Positions 9,159 through 20,200 of a DNA stretch of 64,000 nucleotides are shown one piece after another (within the stretch, counting starts at the first letter, position 1; each line of letters starts with the position of its first letter). The position numbers and the translations under genes were made by a program. The notes under the pieces are model-generated. The model ran no database searches. It was not told the origin of the DNA and saw nothing but the letters and a program-made list of their open reading frames with translations. Source of the stretch: an uncultured Thermoguttaceae bacterium (GTDB taxonomy: Bacteria; Planctomycetota; Planctomycetia; Pirellulales; Thermoguttaceae); NCBI GenBank assembly GCA_938084835.1, contig CALKER010000003.1, positions 186,001 through 250,000 on the forward strand, written 5' to 3'.

Positions 9159-10421
9159 ATGCGGCTTAAGGACGAGGTGGTCACCGTCGTGCTCGCGGGT
9201 GGCAAGGGTTCGCGGTTGGAACCTTTGACCCGCGATCGGGCCAAGCCAGCAGTTCCTTTCGGTGGAGCGTATCGAATCATCGATTTCACTTTGTCCAACT
9301 GTTTAAACAGTGGACTAAAGAAAATTCTTGTTCTCACGCAACACAAGGCCCTGAGCCTCGACCGCCACATCAATATGGGATGGAGCCGTTATTTTTGCCG
9401 AGAACTAGGCGAATTCATCGACATCGTGCCGCCTCAACAACGGATCGATGATAGTTGGTACCAAGGGACCGCGGACGCGGTTTACCAGAACATTTACACC
9501 ATCGAAAAAGAGCATCCGCGCTATGTGTTGATCCTGGCCGGTGACCATATTTACAAGATGAATTATCTGAAAATGATTGAGTATCACATCGGCCAACACG
9601 CGGATGTCACTATTGGGGTGCTGCGTGTCCGCCGGGAAGAAGCACGTCGCCGATTCGGAGTGATGGAAGTCGACCGCAATAATCGCGTGATCGGTTTCGA
9701 AGAGAAACCAGAGGAACCCATTCCCTTGCCCGGCAACCCGGAACTGTGCCTTGCATCCATGGGGATTTACGTGTTCAATGCGCGGTTCCTGTTCGAAGAG
9801 CTATGCCGGGACGCAACACGCCGCACAAGCCGTCACGACTTTGGTGGCGATGTCATTCCCTCTATCATCTCCCGAAGCCGTGTGTTCGCCTACCCCTTTG
9901 TTGAGGATGCAGACGAGAACCGCAAAAAGGATGCGTATTGGCGGGATGTCGGCACCGTGGACGCTTATTACGAGGCCAACATGGACCTTGTTTCGGTGGA
10001 TCCCCAGCTTGACCTTTACGATGAACTTTGGCCAATTCGAACTTACCACCCGAATTTTCCCCCGCCAAAGTTTGTGTTTGCGGATCCGGACCGGTGCGGG
10101 CGGGCTCTCGATAGCATCGTCTGCCTAGGCTGCATCGTCTCTGGGGGATTGGTCCAGCGATCGATTCTGGGACCGAAGACTCGCATCAACAGTTATGCCG
10201 AGGTTACGGAGTCCATACTTTTTGGGGAGGTAAATGTCGGCCGATATGCGAAGATTCGTCGGGCTATTATCGACAAAGGTGTCTCGATACCCCCGGGAAT
10301 GGAGATCGGATTTGACCCCGAACTTGACGCCCGCAGAGGTTTTTACGTAAGTCCCGAGGGCATTACGGTCATTACCCCTGCTGATAGTATCGAGCTTATG
10401 GAAGAGTTGGCTCACAAATAA
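9159..10421 (+). CDS. glgC: glucose-1-phosphate adenylyltransferase (ADP-glucose pyrophosphorylase)
   Basis: 420 residues, the normal length for bacterial GlgC. The nucleotidyltransferase signature VVLAGGKGSRLEPLTRDRAKP lies near residues 10-30 (Arg of GxGxRL and Lys of KP bind ATP and phosphate). It is followed by PFGGAYRIIDFTLSNCLNSG, the substrate loop WYQGTADAVYQN, LILAGDHIYKMNY and the glucose-1-phosphate lysine in GFEEKPEEP. The C-terminal part (SIVCLGCIVSGG...INSYAEVTESILFGEVNVG) is the left-handed beta-helix that binds allosteric effectors. It makes ADP-glucose for glycogen synthesis in the cytoplasm. GGAGGA lies 8 bases before the ATG, and a plausible promoter lies about 40 bases further up. 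No other glycogen gene is nearby. Confidence 0.97.
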   Translation: MRLKDEVVTVVLAGGKGSRLEPLTRDRAKPAVPFGGAYRIIDFTLSNCLNSGLKKILVLTQHKALSLDRHINMGWSRYFCRELGEFIDIVPPQQRIDDSWYQGTADAVYQNIYTIEKEHPRYVLILAGDHIYKMNYLKMIEYHIGQHADVTIGVLRVRREEARRRFGVMEVDRNNRVIGFEEKPEEPIPLPGNPELCLASMGIYVFNARFLFEELCRDATRRTSRHDFGGDVIPSIISRSRVFAYPFVEDADENRKKDAYWRDVGTVDAYYEANMDLVSVDPQLDLYDELWPIRTYHPNFPPPKFVFADPDRCGRALDSIVCLGCIVSGGLVQRSILGPKTRINSYAEVTESILFGEVNVGRYAKIRRAIIDKGVSIPPGMEIGFDPELDARRGFYVSPEGITVITPADSIELMEELAHK

Positions 10422-10816
10422 AGCTCGGTTCACAGCCCACCGACGTTCTCAACCCAGTCGGAGACTTTCGGATAGGTCTGAAAGGTCCAAAGATAAACCG
10501 AAATTGCAGGAGCCCAAATAGATTCGACCTCTGCGATTTGCCAAGTAAGTGCCTTCCCCGGGTCAAGTGACTGACAGGCGCTGGTTCCTCGGGGGCAGAA
10601 AAGAAAACTTCGGTCCTACTTCCGCAGATCGCTAGCTACTTTTCACACTGCTAACTATTTCTCAGATCGCTTGCCCTCAGCAAAATTCAAAGAGTGAAGT
10701 TTCCCGCTCCCGAAAAGGCTTAGACTTACCCCGGCGATACCGGCGCTTAACGTTTTAGCGAGGGGTCAGGATCGACATCTAAGGGGCGGCGAACAGCCAA
10801 CGCCGTCCAGTACGCG
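10422..10816. other. gene-free stretch between convergent genes
   Basis: It lies between glgC (rightward) and the small membrane protein (leftward). I see neither a clear terminator nor a reading frame. Confidence 0.4.
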
Positions 10817-11113
10817 CTAACTTCCTGGTTTCCTCATGGTAAGGCTTTGGAGAAATAGGACCGCACCCACCGAAAGTAGGGCATAACCTATCCATTCGGG
10901 AGGACGAACGGCCTTCGGCGGAACAGCCGATGTTGACCCGCCGGCAAGCGTCTCCATGGTCGCGTCGGCCAAGGCCATGGGATGGTTAAACATCTCCATC
11001 ACAAGTCTGGTAAATTGAGGTGTGAGGACGAATTCTTCCACCATTCGAAATTGAAGCCCGAGGAGCAAGAAAAAAATGCCGGCGGCAAAGATCTGATTTC
11101 GGCTGAATTCCAT
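10817..11113 (-). CDS. small two-helix membrane protein of unknown function
   Basis: 98 residues with two hydrophobic segments, IFAAGIFFLLLGLQF (about 8-22) and WIGYALLSVGAVLFLQSL (about 74-91). They are joined by a polar loop of about 50 residues containing FVLTPQFTRLVMEMFNHP. A strong ribosome-binding site (GGGAGGG) lies 7 bases before the ATG, which supports it being a real gene. It ends in a short basic tail (TMRKPGS). It is isolated, with gene-free DNA on both sides. I do not recognise the family; the position of the loop relative to the membrane is unknown. Confidence 0.7.
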   Translation of the reverse strand: MEFSRNQIFAAGIFFLLLGLQFRMVEEFVLTPQFTRLVMEMFNHPMALADATMETLAGGSTSAVPPKAVRPPEWIGYALLSVGAVLFLQSLTMRKPGS

Positions 11114-11623
11114 GACTGATTCCCTCCCGCAACCGGCACCACAAAAACATTATGGGCTTAGGAGATGCCCACCGTCATTGTCCCAATTCCTGATCGACTT
11201 AAGCCTGTACCAACTTGAATCGCGGCTTTCTGGTATGGGTGGAGCAAAACGGATCGGTTCTGACAGACGCGCCGTTTAAGCATCGGGCTTCAAGCGCTGA
11301 CTTTATCGAGGGCGGGAGCCACTTAGTGGCATTTCAGGAAATGTCAGGAAAGAGGCCCGAGGCCCTTGCCGAGGCCTTTCAGCATGCCTTTTTGCAGACA
11401 AAGGCCTAAATACTACCCGGGGAAAGTAAGCTGGACGTCCAAGTGTGACACATTGACACCGGAAAGAAATCCAAGAAAAGAACCAACCCCCAATTCATGC
11501 ATTCAGCGTGGGCACCCAAGGGGCCAATCCCGCCCGCCGGTGAGCCTCGAGGATCGTTGCCCAAAGAATCTCAAAAGGGCGAGCCAAGGAGTTGGGGTCC
11601 TCCAGCTGTCCTAACCGGTCCAG
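11114..11623. other. gene-free stretch beside the tRNA gene
   Basis: It holds the leader of the small membrane protein and the region just after the 3' end of the tRNA. Short open frames on the plus strand look non-coding. Confidence 0.4.
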
Positions 11624-11708
11624 TGCCGAAGCCGGGACTCGAACCCGGATGGGCGCAATGCCCACTAGGACCTGAACCTAGCGCGTCTGCCAATTCCGCC
11701 ACTTCGGC
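11624..11708 (-). tRNA. tRNA-Leu (anticodon CAG)
   Basis: 85 nt on the minus strand. The acceptor stem GCCGAAG pairs with CTTCGGC, followed by discriminator A. The D arm has AATTGGCAGA. The anticodon stem CTAGG/CCTAG encloses the loop TTCAGGT, giving anticodon CAG (reads CUG). A long variable arm (TGGGCATTGCGCCCA) is typical of class II tRNAs, and the T arm is CCGGG-TTCGAGT-CCCGG. The 3' CCA is not encoded, so it must be added by the CCA-adding enzyme whose gene is at 20961-22328. Confidence 0.96.
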
Positions 11709-11956
11709 CAAAAATTCGGCTGCTAATTTCGTCTTTTCCGCTCCCCAAAATACCCATGTCGTCTATGCCACAGCGGTCAAATGCCGTACCACGATGTTTC
11801 GATCCAAAAACAATTATGCTATACGACGACTGCTCGGCAAGGATAACCGGAAGCACAGGTAGCCCGAAGAGGAAAGGCCAAAAAATGTGCCCCCGTTTCC
11901 TGATAGAGCCACCGTGCTTAGGCTGGGCTCCCCTAATTTTTCGACCCTAGGTGAGG

Positions 11957-13036
11957 TTAATTCTCAGGGTTCCAAGCCCCCGAGGGATCACCGTTGTCGC
12001 GGGTCGTCAGGAACATATACAAAGCCACATCGATACGATTATCGATACTGTGCACCGTACCATCAACGAACAGATGGTTGGTCACGCCGGGGTGATGACT
12101 GCTTGGGCCGTATTTAATGTAATATCCGTAATCTCCAAAATCTCTCACCGTCTGATCGTCAATTCCCTGATCGTCGTACGGATACTGCTCGTAATCCCAA
12201 TTAAGATAAGTCCGGTAGCGCCGCGGAATCGTGCTCTCGTCCCCGTAAAGCCCAGGAGTAAAGCCCACTGGCGCCCAATAATGGCTAATTCGGGCAAACT
12301 CGACAGTTGGGGGAAGCGTTACCAGAACCGTTTCCGCCCCCACGCCCCAACGGGCGGCACGGGGCTCTACCGTTTCGACTACCAAGATTGTGTGGCTTGT
12401 GCCGTCTCCGAAGTCCTTGAAGCGAAGATTGGAACCTGGAAAGCAGGCACCATCCGGATCGCGATGCGTCGGATCATATCGGCACCGATACCGCTGCCGC
12501 CACGGGGTGGCCAACATTAGGCTCTCAATATGAGTGGCTCCGATGACCTTATAGTTGGTAATCGTCTCCAAAATTGGAGCATTTGGGTTGACAAACGGAC
12601 TCCCCCGATAGCTCGGGCATATGAATTCATTCAGCACCGTTCCCCGGGCCTCTTCGTGGGGGTCTATACCCTGCCTGTGTGGTGGGGGGTCCGGATGCTT
12701 GCCCAACGGACGACCCACCTGAAAGTCCAATGTCAGCCATAATTGCTCCCGCTCCAAGTCAGGTAGCAAATCGGCAATCCAGCTCCACCCATAAAGGTCA
12801 TCAATTATTCCCCCCGTCCGCGTGACATGACACGAGGGTGGTAGTTTCTTATGTCGATCATGATAGTTATGAAATGCCAACCCAATTTGTTTCAACTTGC
12901 TTGCACACTGCATCCGCCGAGCCGATTCTCGCGACCGCTGAATCGCCGGCAAAAGCAACGCGATGAGTATCGAGATGATCGCTATGACCACCAAAAGTTC
13001 GACCAACGTGAAACCAAGAACCCGTCGGGACCGCAT
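11957..13036 (-). CDS. DUF1559 type IV pilin-like exported protein
   Basis: 360 residues from the chosen start. The N-terminus MRSRRVLGFTLVELLVVIA is a class III (prepilin) signal: cleavage between G and F and methylation of the new N-terminal Phe are expected, followed by a hydrophobic helix to about residue 34. Next come RESARRMQCASKLKQIGLAFHNYHDRHKKLPPS and a long DUF1559 domain, ending SSHHPGVTNHLFVDGTVHSI, the usual H-x-G-x-x-N-x-x-x-x-DG motif. Planctomycete genomes carry many such genes; they are thought to form pseudopilus or surface structures, but their job is unproven. The start at 13036 is preferred to the longer frame (to 13156) because GGAGG sits 8 bases upstream and the prepilin signal then starts correctly. 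Confidence 0.93.
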   Translation of the reverse strand: MRSRRVLGFTLVELLVVIAIISILIALLLPAIQRSRESARRMQCASKLKQIGLAFHNYHDRHKKLPPSCHVTRTGGIIDDLYGWSWIADLLPDLEREQLWLTLDFQVGRPLGKHPDPPPHRQGIDPHEEARGTVLNEFICPSYRGSPFVNPNAPILETITNYKVIGATHIESLMLATPWRQRYRCRYDPTHRDPDGACFPGSNLRFKDFGDGTSHTILVVETVEPRAARWGVGAETVLVTLPPTVEFARISHYWAPVGFTPGLYGDESTIPRRYRTYLNWDYEQYPYDDQGIDDQTVRDFGDYGYYIKYGPSSHHPGVTNHLFVDGTVHSIDNRIDVALYMFLTTRDNGDPSGAWNPEN

Positions 13037-13519
13037 AGCTCGACCTCCGCACTTAAGAACCTGATGTTGCTCCCCCGCACGGCCTTTCCCAAACGCAAGC
13101 GGCCCGCCGACAATAATGGGTCCGCTCCATAATCTTACCCGAGGCTCGGCGGACAATTTTCCACCACTTTCGTAAGATCAAGCTTTCCCGATAAGCCGTC
13201 CCTGCTCTCAAATTTTTTTCGAGCTTGGATTCTCCACCCTAACCCTGCCTACTGATGTGGAAGCCGTTATCATTTCCCGAAGGCCGATTTTAGTCTTGGA
13301 ACCAGCACGTGTCAAATTTTCCCGTGGAGATCTGCATACTAACGCTTGTAACCGTTCGGATTGGCGAAAGGTTGGAAAACCAAGGACATTTAAGCTGGCT
13401 TCCGCCTTTCACCTCCGACAAATCGAGTGCGGCAAACCTGCGGGAAGTGCGCTTCTTGCGGCGCCGGTCGGAAGCTTAAGCCGCTGCCCAAAAACGCTCT
13501 TACCCTGGGAGATCGGCTT
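13037..13519. other. divergent region between the DUF1559 gene and addB
   Basis: It should hold promoters in both directions. The addB frame stays open upstream to a GTG at 13427 with a Cys-rich segment (CGKCASCG), but there is no ribosome-binding site there, so I treat 13427-13519 as untranslated. Confidence 0.4.
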
Positions 13520-16500
13520 GTGGGACCAGTTGTCAAAAATAAGCTTCACAACGATCCGGAGGTAACCATCGTCACGGGCCGTGCACGTAGTGGGATTACG
13601 ACCCAACTTGCCGAAGAGATTAAAGCTCGACATCCACAGGCTCCCCCGCACAGCATCTTATGGCTGGTCCCAAGTTATCGCACCGCCCATACCCTGCGAA
13701 GTCAATGGGTCGACGCCGGATGCGGAGCAACCCTCGGCCTATGGATTGGCACCTTTGACGACCTGGCGACCCAGATTTTGAAGGCCAACAGAGTAGCTTA
13801 CCGGCCTTTGCGTCCGCCGCTGCGGTGGGAGATGCTCCGGGTTATCCTCAAAGAGCTGCTTGAACAGGCCCCACCCAGTACTTTTTCCTCCCTTACCGCC
13901 TCTCGCGGAATTATTGATCGGCTTTATCACTGGACAAACCGGTTTCAACGTGGTCGTGTTTTGCCCAGGGAATTAAGCCAGAAATTTGGCACTGGGCAGT
14001 CGCCCTCGATGTCCCCGTGGATGACCGATTTCCTTGCCATTTACGAGCGTTTTTGGCAGAAAGTGACCGAGCTTAAGTGGCTAGATTCCGAGGAACGCCT
14101 CCGGCAAGCGGAGAGTCTCCTAGACAGCGGGAAAATCTTACCCTTTCCCCAAGCTACCACACTGGTACTTGACGGATTCACCGATTTTGTGCCGGGCGAG
14201 CTTTCCCTCATCCGCCAGCTGAGCCGGCGTGTGGGCGAGATCTTCGTTGGCCTAATGATCGATACGGAGCGGAAAGACCTCTTTGCCAAACCCCTGCGGA
14301 CCCTCGAACTGCTAAGAGAGGACTTCCCGAAGCTGCAGGAGAAACGGGTGGCACCACCGGAGGAGCGGTCCGTTTTCGAAGCCCCCGCCTTATCCCATCT
14401 TGAAAAGCATTTGTTCACCATGCCCGGGAGTGCCCCGAAGCCTACGTCATTTACCGGGATCACCTTTTTGGTTGGGGCTCATATTCAGCATGAAGTAGAG
14501 CTGGTCGCCGCGGAAATCAAAAAACTCTTGCTCTGCAGCGACTCCGAAGACCATGAGGTCAAAGTGTGGCCAAGCGACATTGTCGTTGTGGTCCGATCCT
14601 TTTCGCAATATGCCGACCGAATTTGGGAGACGTTCCCACGCTTTGGCATCCCGGTGTTCGTAGAATCTGGGTTACCTTTACGTCGCGTGGGGATTATTCG
14701 GGCGCTTTTGGCTGTTGTGGAGCTCCGGCTCCACAATTGGCGGTTGCGCGATCTTTTGACCATTCTCAGGCACAGCTATTTTCGCCCGCGGTCATCGCCG
14801 GGAGACAAAACACAATGGCTGCCGGCTGTATTGTCGGCCATCCGCGAATGTGGGGCTGCCTCCGGCGAGGAAACTTTCAAGGACATACTCAAAGCTCTTC
14901 CCGCGCAGGAAGATGACACCGAAAATTCGAAGCGGGTTAGAGATCCCGAGTTTGCTCAACAGTTGGTAAAGACACTCTCGGAGGCCCTTAGCGATTGGTC
15001 GGAGCCGGCCCCGTGGCAAACTTGGGTCGAACGATTTACAAAAGCTGCCGAGTGTTTTGGTCTAACGAGTGACACACTTGCAAACGACTCTCTGCCACCC
15101 ATTTCCGGGGAAAGCTCGCAGCCAGCCGATGAACGTTCCACCCCAGTTCCGCCTTCGCTCGTTGGCGCTTATGACGGTTCCTTAGACAAACGTGCCTGGG
15201 AGGCGTTTTGGGATGCGTGCGCTCAGCTAAAAGTCCTCTACCAAAGTTTGGGTTGTGATGCCAAACAGTTACCGCTTGAGGAGGCGGCGGAAATTCTGCG
15301 GCAAATCGCCGATGGTTGGGAGATCCTCCCTGAAGCGGACGAGACCGGCCGGGTCCGAGTCCTCTCACCGGCTACGGCACGGGCAGTAGTCGCACCGTAT
15401 GTGTTTCTCATGGGACTTTCCCAAGGGAACTTTCCCACCATCGGTGCCACCAGCGGTCTCTGGTCGCAGCAGGAACTCTCCAAGCTGCGAGAGCTTGGAA
15501 TTCCCCTGGACACGATGGCAAGTCGCCTCCAGGATGAAATGCTCCTCTTTTATCAGGTCGTGACCCGGGCACAGCGTCGGCTGATTTTATCGTACCCGGC
15601 TGCTGACGAAAAAGGTGAACCACTCCTCCCGAGCTCGTTCGTACACGAAGTGGAGCTGGCCCTTGGGGGGCCTGACTGTGTGCCCAAACACCAACCGGCT
15701 GACCTTTCGCCACTACCAAACTCCCTTACCCCTATGACATTGGAGCAGTGGCGGATTTTAGCTGTGGATCAAGCACGGAAGGGAAACCCCAAACTTCTGC
15801 ACCTGTGGCGGAGTGACGAACGTAATAGGTTGGCAGTAGATGGTGTGCGGCGAGGACTCGTTCTGCGCTGCCAAAGGGATCGGTTCGGCACTTTCAGCCG
15901 CTTCGACGGCATGATCGGCGATTCGAAGCTCAAGCACGAACTGAAGAATTTTTTCTCCTGGAGCCGCCCGTATTCTCCCACGGAATTCGAAAACTACGCG
16001 AGATGCCCATTCCGATTCCTAATGGAACATGTGTTACGGATTGAGCCCATTTTGGAGCCAACGGCTGCCACCGACCGTCGTCGCCAGGGACAAAGATTTC
16101 ATAAGGCCCTTTGCCAATTTCACGAAAAGCTCCGGAGGTTTTCTGGAAAAGATTTCATTGCAACCGATCTGTCCGAGGGTTATGAAGAAACGCTCCGCAA
16201 GCGCTTATGGGAAGAAAGCTTCGAATCGCCCCCCGAGGGCGTTCCACCTGAGGAAAGGGGAAAATACGAAATTGATAAACGCCTGTGGGAGCATCTTTTC
16301 TCGTGTTATGAAGCTCAATGGAACAGGTACAAGAATTTTTGTCAAGAAATTCTGCAAAAGGAGTTTACGCCTTTTCTTTTTGAAAAACAATTCGAGGCGA
16401 AAATACCCAAGTGGCCTCAGGGCGAGTCCGACGCGGATCAACCTAGATATTTGCTGGCTGAACAACAAGGCATACAGATCCTCGGGCGGATCGATCGTAT

Positions 16501-17059
16501 CGATACCGTCACGGTTGGCGACTGCACTTTTCTTGCCGTGGTTGACTACAAGCTTGGAAGCCAAGTCCCGGTGTCCAAAAAGGACTGGAAAGAGAACTTA
16601 AACGAGGGTATGGGACTGCAATTGGCCCTTTACCTTTACGGTGCCCCTTCCGTTGTGGCAAAAGAACGCGGGTGTGTTCCGTCACAGTGTGTTCCGTCAT
16701 TTGCTGGGTATTGGCTGCTCGAGAGCGAAAAAGGTTTCGTTGATGCTTATGCCCTAGTGGCTGAGAAGACGGACAAAGCCGGGTCATCCCAAGAAAGCGG
16801 ACAGGGTGGCAACAATCCAGACGCCTGGAAGCAAATTTGTGAAGAGATTCTTCCCAAGGTATGCTGCGAGATTCTTTCTTCTATGCAATCCGGGAATTTC
16901 CCTCCGAGCCCGGCTTCCTCCGATGAGTGCAGGTATTGTCCTTTTCAAACCGTCTGCCGGGTGAGTGAATGTCGAGCTCTCAACAAAAAATTTACGTGGC
17001 GTAATTTACCTGACGCAATCCGGTGCAATCATCCTCTGGACAGCCGCACCCCAAGCTAG
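13520..17059 (+). CDS. addB: AddB-type helicase-nuclease subunit with a degenerate Walker A
   Basis: 1179 residues from the GTG at 13520, which has GGGAG 8 bases upstream; the frame is open to a GTG at 13427. It resembles AddB (ATP-dependent deoxyribonuclease subunit B, about 1170 residues) of the AddAB break-resection complex. The helicase-like part has LVLDGFTDFVPGE, the AddB form of motif II. The C-terminal nuclease keeps H861 (GQRFHKAL), D992 (GRIDRID), D1009 and K1011 (VVDYKLG) and a Gln in GLQLALYLYG. The four Cys of the iron-sulfur staple are present: C829 (YARCPFRF), then C1137, C1140 and C1146. The ATP-binding loop reads GRARSGITT (20-28), so the usual Lys is Ile. It lies 171 bases before addA on the same strand. 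Confidence 0.88.
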   Translation: MGPVVKNKLHNDPEVTIVTGRARSGITTQLAEEIKARHPQAPPHSILWLVPSYRTAHTLRSQWVDAGCGATLGLWIGTFDDLATQILKANRVAYRPLRPPLRWEMLRVILKELLEQAPPSTFSSLTASRGIIDRLYHWTNRFQRGRVLPRELSQKFGTGQSPSMSPWMTDFLAIYERFWQKVTELKWLDSEERLRQAESLLDSGKILPFPQATTLVLDGFTDFVPGELSLIRQLSRRVGEIFVGLMIDTERKDLFAKPLRTLELLREDFPKLQEKRVAPPEERSVFEAPALSHLEKHLFTMPGSAPKPTSFTGITFLVGAHIQHEVELVAAEIKKLLLCSDSEDHEVKVWPSDIVVVVRSFSQYADRIWETFPRFGIPVFVESGLPLRRVGIIRALLAVVELRLHNWRLRDLLTILRHSYFRPRSSPGDKTQWLPAVLSAIRECGAASGEETFKDILKALPAQEDDTENSKRVRDPEFAQQLVKTLSEALSDWSEPAPWQTWVERFTKAAECFGLTSDTLANDSLPPISGESSQPADERSTPVPPSLVGAYDGSLDKRAWEAFWDACAQLKVLYQSLGCDAKQLPLEEAAEILRQIADGWEILPEADETGRVRVLSPATARAVVAPYVFLMGLSQGNFPTIGATSGLWSQQELSKLRELGIPLDTMASRLQDEMLLFYQVVTRAQRRLILSYPAADEKGEPLLPSSFVHEVELALGGPDCVPKHQPADLSPLPNSLTPMTLEQWRILAVDQARKGNPKLLHLWRSDERNRLAVDGVRRGLVLRCQRDRFGTFSRFDGMIGDSKLKHELKNFFSWSRPYSPTEFENYARCPFRFLMEHVLRIEPILEPTAATDRRRQGQRFHKALCQFHEKLRRFSGKDFIATDLSEGYEETLRKRLWEESFESPPEGVPPEERGKYEIDKRLWEHLFSCYEAQWNRYKNFCQEILQKEFTPFLFEKQFEAKIPKWPQGESDADQPRYLLAEQQGIQILGRIDRIDTVTVGDCTFLAVVDYKLGSQVPVSKKDWKENLNEGMGLQLALYLYGAPSVVAKERGCVPSQCVPSFAGYWLLESEKGFVDAYALVAEKTDKAGSSQESGQGGNNPDAWKQICEEILPKVCCEILSSMQSGNFPPSPASSDECRYCPFQTVCRVSECRALNKKFTWRNLPDAIRCNHPLDSRTPS

Positions 17060-17230
17060 TCCGGATGAGGAGCCAAGCTGAAGTGACCGGGCGACTTCCG
17101 CATCCCCTCATGAGCTTGGAGCTGGGTCGGCACATCGTAGCCGGGGACTTCGTAACCCAGCGGGTCAGTTCATGAAGCAACACGGACCAAAGGGACGGCC
17201 AGCTGGATAAGCCCGAATGAGGACGATAGG

Positions 17231-20200
17231 ATGAGCCAGTTAACGCCGGAACAAGCACAGGCTGCCTCCCTTCGGGGAATCGCGGTAGGAGTATCAGCCG
17301 GGGCAGGATCAGGTAAAACGCGGGTGCTGACCGAGCGATTCCTGGCAGAACTTGAGGAAGCCCTGAGGGCCCTCGGCCAACCCTCCAGGGATTGGCACTG
17401 CGAGACCCAAAAGGTGGCGGAACTCCTCCATCAGCTTGTGGCAGTCACCTTCACCCGCCGGGCGGCTCGGGAGCTTTCACAAAGGGTTCGTCGACGATGC
17501 GAGGAACAGGTACGCCGCGGAGGTAGCTTGGTTCATAACTGGCTTTCGCTATGGCGCCTCCTTGACTTTGCACGGATTGGAACAATCCACAATTTCTGTG
17601 CTGAGCTCCTTCGCCACTATGCTATCGAGGCGGGGATTGATCCGGCCTTCCAAGTGCTCGACGATGCAGCCGGGCAGATCCTCACTGCCCAAGTTGTTGA
17701 CGACCTCCTTCGCGAAAAGCTCGCAAAGTGTGACCCAATACTGCTTGATCTCGCACCCATCCTCAAAGTTGACGAGCTCGGCAAGGTGCTGGCGGAACTT
17801 GTTTCCGAGCGGTGGCGGTGGTCCATGACAAAGCGGGCGGATGACTACGTCCAGGGGCTGCCACAGCGGTGGGTCGACCTGCTTGGCCGCTGGCGTGCAA
17901 AATTACTCACCGAATTCATCAAGTCCCAAAGCTTCCAAGAAGTCAAGAAAATCGCTGAAGAGCACTGCCCCTCCTCTGGTCGTATGGAGGAGCGGTGTAA
18001 AAACATTACAAAAGCAGCCCAGTTTTTAGAAAGCCCCGAGGTTGCGAATAAAGGGGAAACGGAAATTGCCGAAAAGTTACAATCCCTCCTCCAAAATGCT
18101 ACACTTGCGGGCTTAGGAAAAAGTCACGGGTGGTCGTCCGAGATCTCCGGAAAATTCCGCGATGCAGCAAGGGAAGTGCGGGAAAGGTGTGAGAAGCTTA
18201 GGGGGCTGTTCGAGATCAACCTAACCGAGTTCGACGAGAAGTCTAAATCTGATTTTATCGCAAAGCTTAAGCATTTGGTGCAGATTTGCCGACTGGCTTG
18301 CGAGGCTATTTCGCGGTATGAGGCACTTAAAAAGCAGCAGTCGTTTTTAGACTTCTCCGATCTTGTCGGGCAAACGCGAGTTTTGATGGAAAGGTTGCAG
18401 GACGAGTGTCGGCTCCCGGAGCTTGCCGACAAAATCCGACTCCTCCTCGTCGATGAATTTCAGGACACCGACCGCGACCAGGAAGCCTTAGTGCGAACGC
18501 TTTGTGGACCAAAAATTGAGAGGGCAAGGCTTTTCTTTGTAGGGGACGTCAAGCAATCGATCTATCGGTTCCGCCGGGCAGATCCGAGGGTGTTCCACAG
18601 GCTGCGTGAGGACATTTCGAGGGAAGGCCGGGTGACACTCACCAAAAATTTTCGAAGCCAGCCGGGCGTCCTATATTTTGTCAACGTCCTCTTTGCCGAC
18701 GCCTTCGGCAAGGACTACGAACCGCTTGAACCTACCCGGCCGCAGCTTAATCCGGAACCAATCGTCGAATTCCTTTGGGCTGTGCCAGAAGCCAAGCAGG
18801 AAGACGAATCTTCCCCCGAAGACAAGTTTTCTGCGGAAAAGCTCCGCGAGCTTGAAGCCCAGGCTCTTGCACGCCGCCTGCGGCGAATGTTCGACACGAA
18901 CGAGCAGCTGGTAACCACGGCACCGGCCGGCGAGACTACGTGCGAATTGCGGCCGGTTCGACCGGGCGATGTCGCCATTCTTTTCCAAGCCCTTTCCGAT
19001 ATCGACCTTTACGAAAAAGCCTTGCGCCAGTGGCAGATCGATTACTACCTCGTGGGTGGGCAGGCCTTTTATGCCCAGCAGGAAATTTACGATCTTTTGA
19101 ACCTACTCCGGGCGGTCTCCGATCCCGCCGACGCGGTGAGTTTGGCCGGCGCACTCCGCAGCCCGTTTTTTTCCTGTGATGACCAAGTACTATGGTGGTT
19201 GGGAAAGGCCCCGGGCGGCCTTATTGCGGCCTTTTATTCCGATCCACTTCCCACTGGATTGTCCCAGGAACAAAAGGCGGCAGTCACGCGAGCACGCGAG
19301 ATCATCTGCGCGTTACGCCATCTCAAAGATCGAATTTCAATAGCCGAACTGATTCACCACGCGCTCCAGTGGACCGGCTACGATGCCTTGCTCCTGACCG
19401 AATTCCTAGGTGAACGGAAGTTAGCCAACCTGAAAAAATTAATCGAGCTGGCCCGAGAATTTGACCGGTTCAACTGGCTCGGCCTGGACGCATACATGGG
19501 GCGCCTCTCCGACTATGTGAAACATCAGAGCAAGGAGGCGCCCGCTCCCCTTTTCTGGGAGACGGCCGACGTGGTACGATTGATGACGGTCCACCAAGCC
19601 AAGGGTTTGGAGTTCCCGGTGGTCATTGTTGCCGATTTAAATCGAAGTTTCCGCGGAGCTCGGGAGAAAGTTTTCTTCTCAGAGGAAGGCGATCCTTACG
19701 TCACCTATAAAAATGCGCCGGAGCCGTTAAACAGCCTGGTCAAATCGTTCGAGCAAGAGGAAGACCTCCGGGAGCTCATCCGACTGTTCTATGTAGCCTG
19801 CACCCGTGCTTGCGACTATTTGATCCTTTCCTCAGCCCTTGCCTCGTATGATAAGCTCAAGGGGCCGTGGATCAATTTAGTCGCCCAGAAATTTTGCCTC
19901 CAAAACGGAAAGCTCTTAACCGCGGCCAAGAGTAGCCAGAAGGGATCCCTTGTGAAGATAGCTGCCGACTCTTCCCCGCCGGACCCTCCGGAGCGATCTC
20001 AAGAGAAGAAGCTGGGGTCTGGAGAGCTCCTTGCCGAGTTCGATCAGCCGCCCTCCCAGGATAGCAAGGATTTGCTTGCCTACCTGGCAGAGATTCCCCC
20101 CAATCGCGATGCCCGCCGTGAACTTTCGTTTACTACGATCAAGGAGCTGGCCAATAGGCCGGAAATGGCCTCATCCGAAGCAACTAAGACGGAAGATCAC

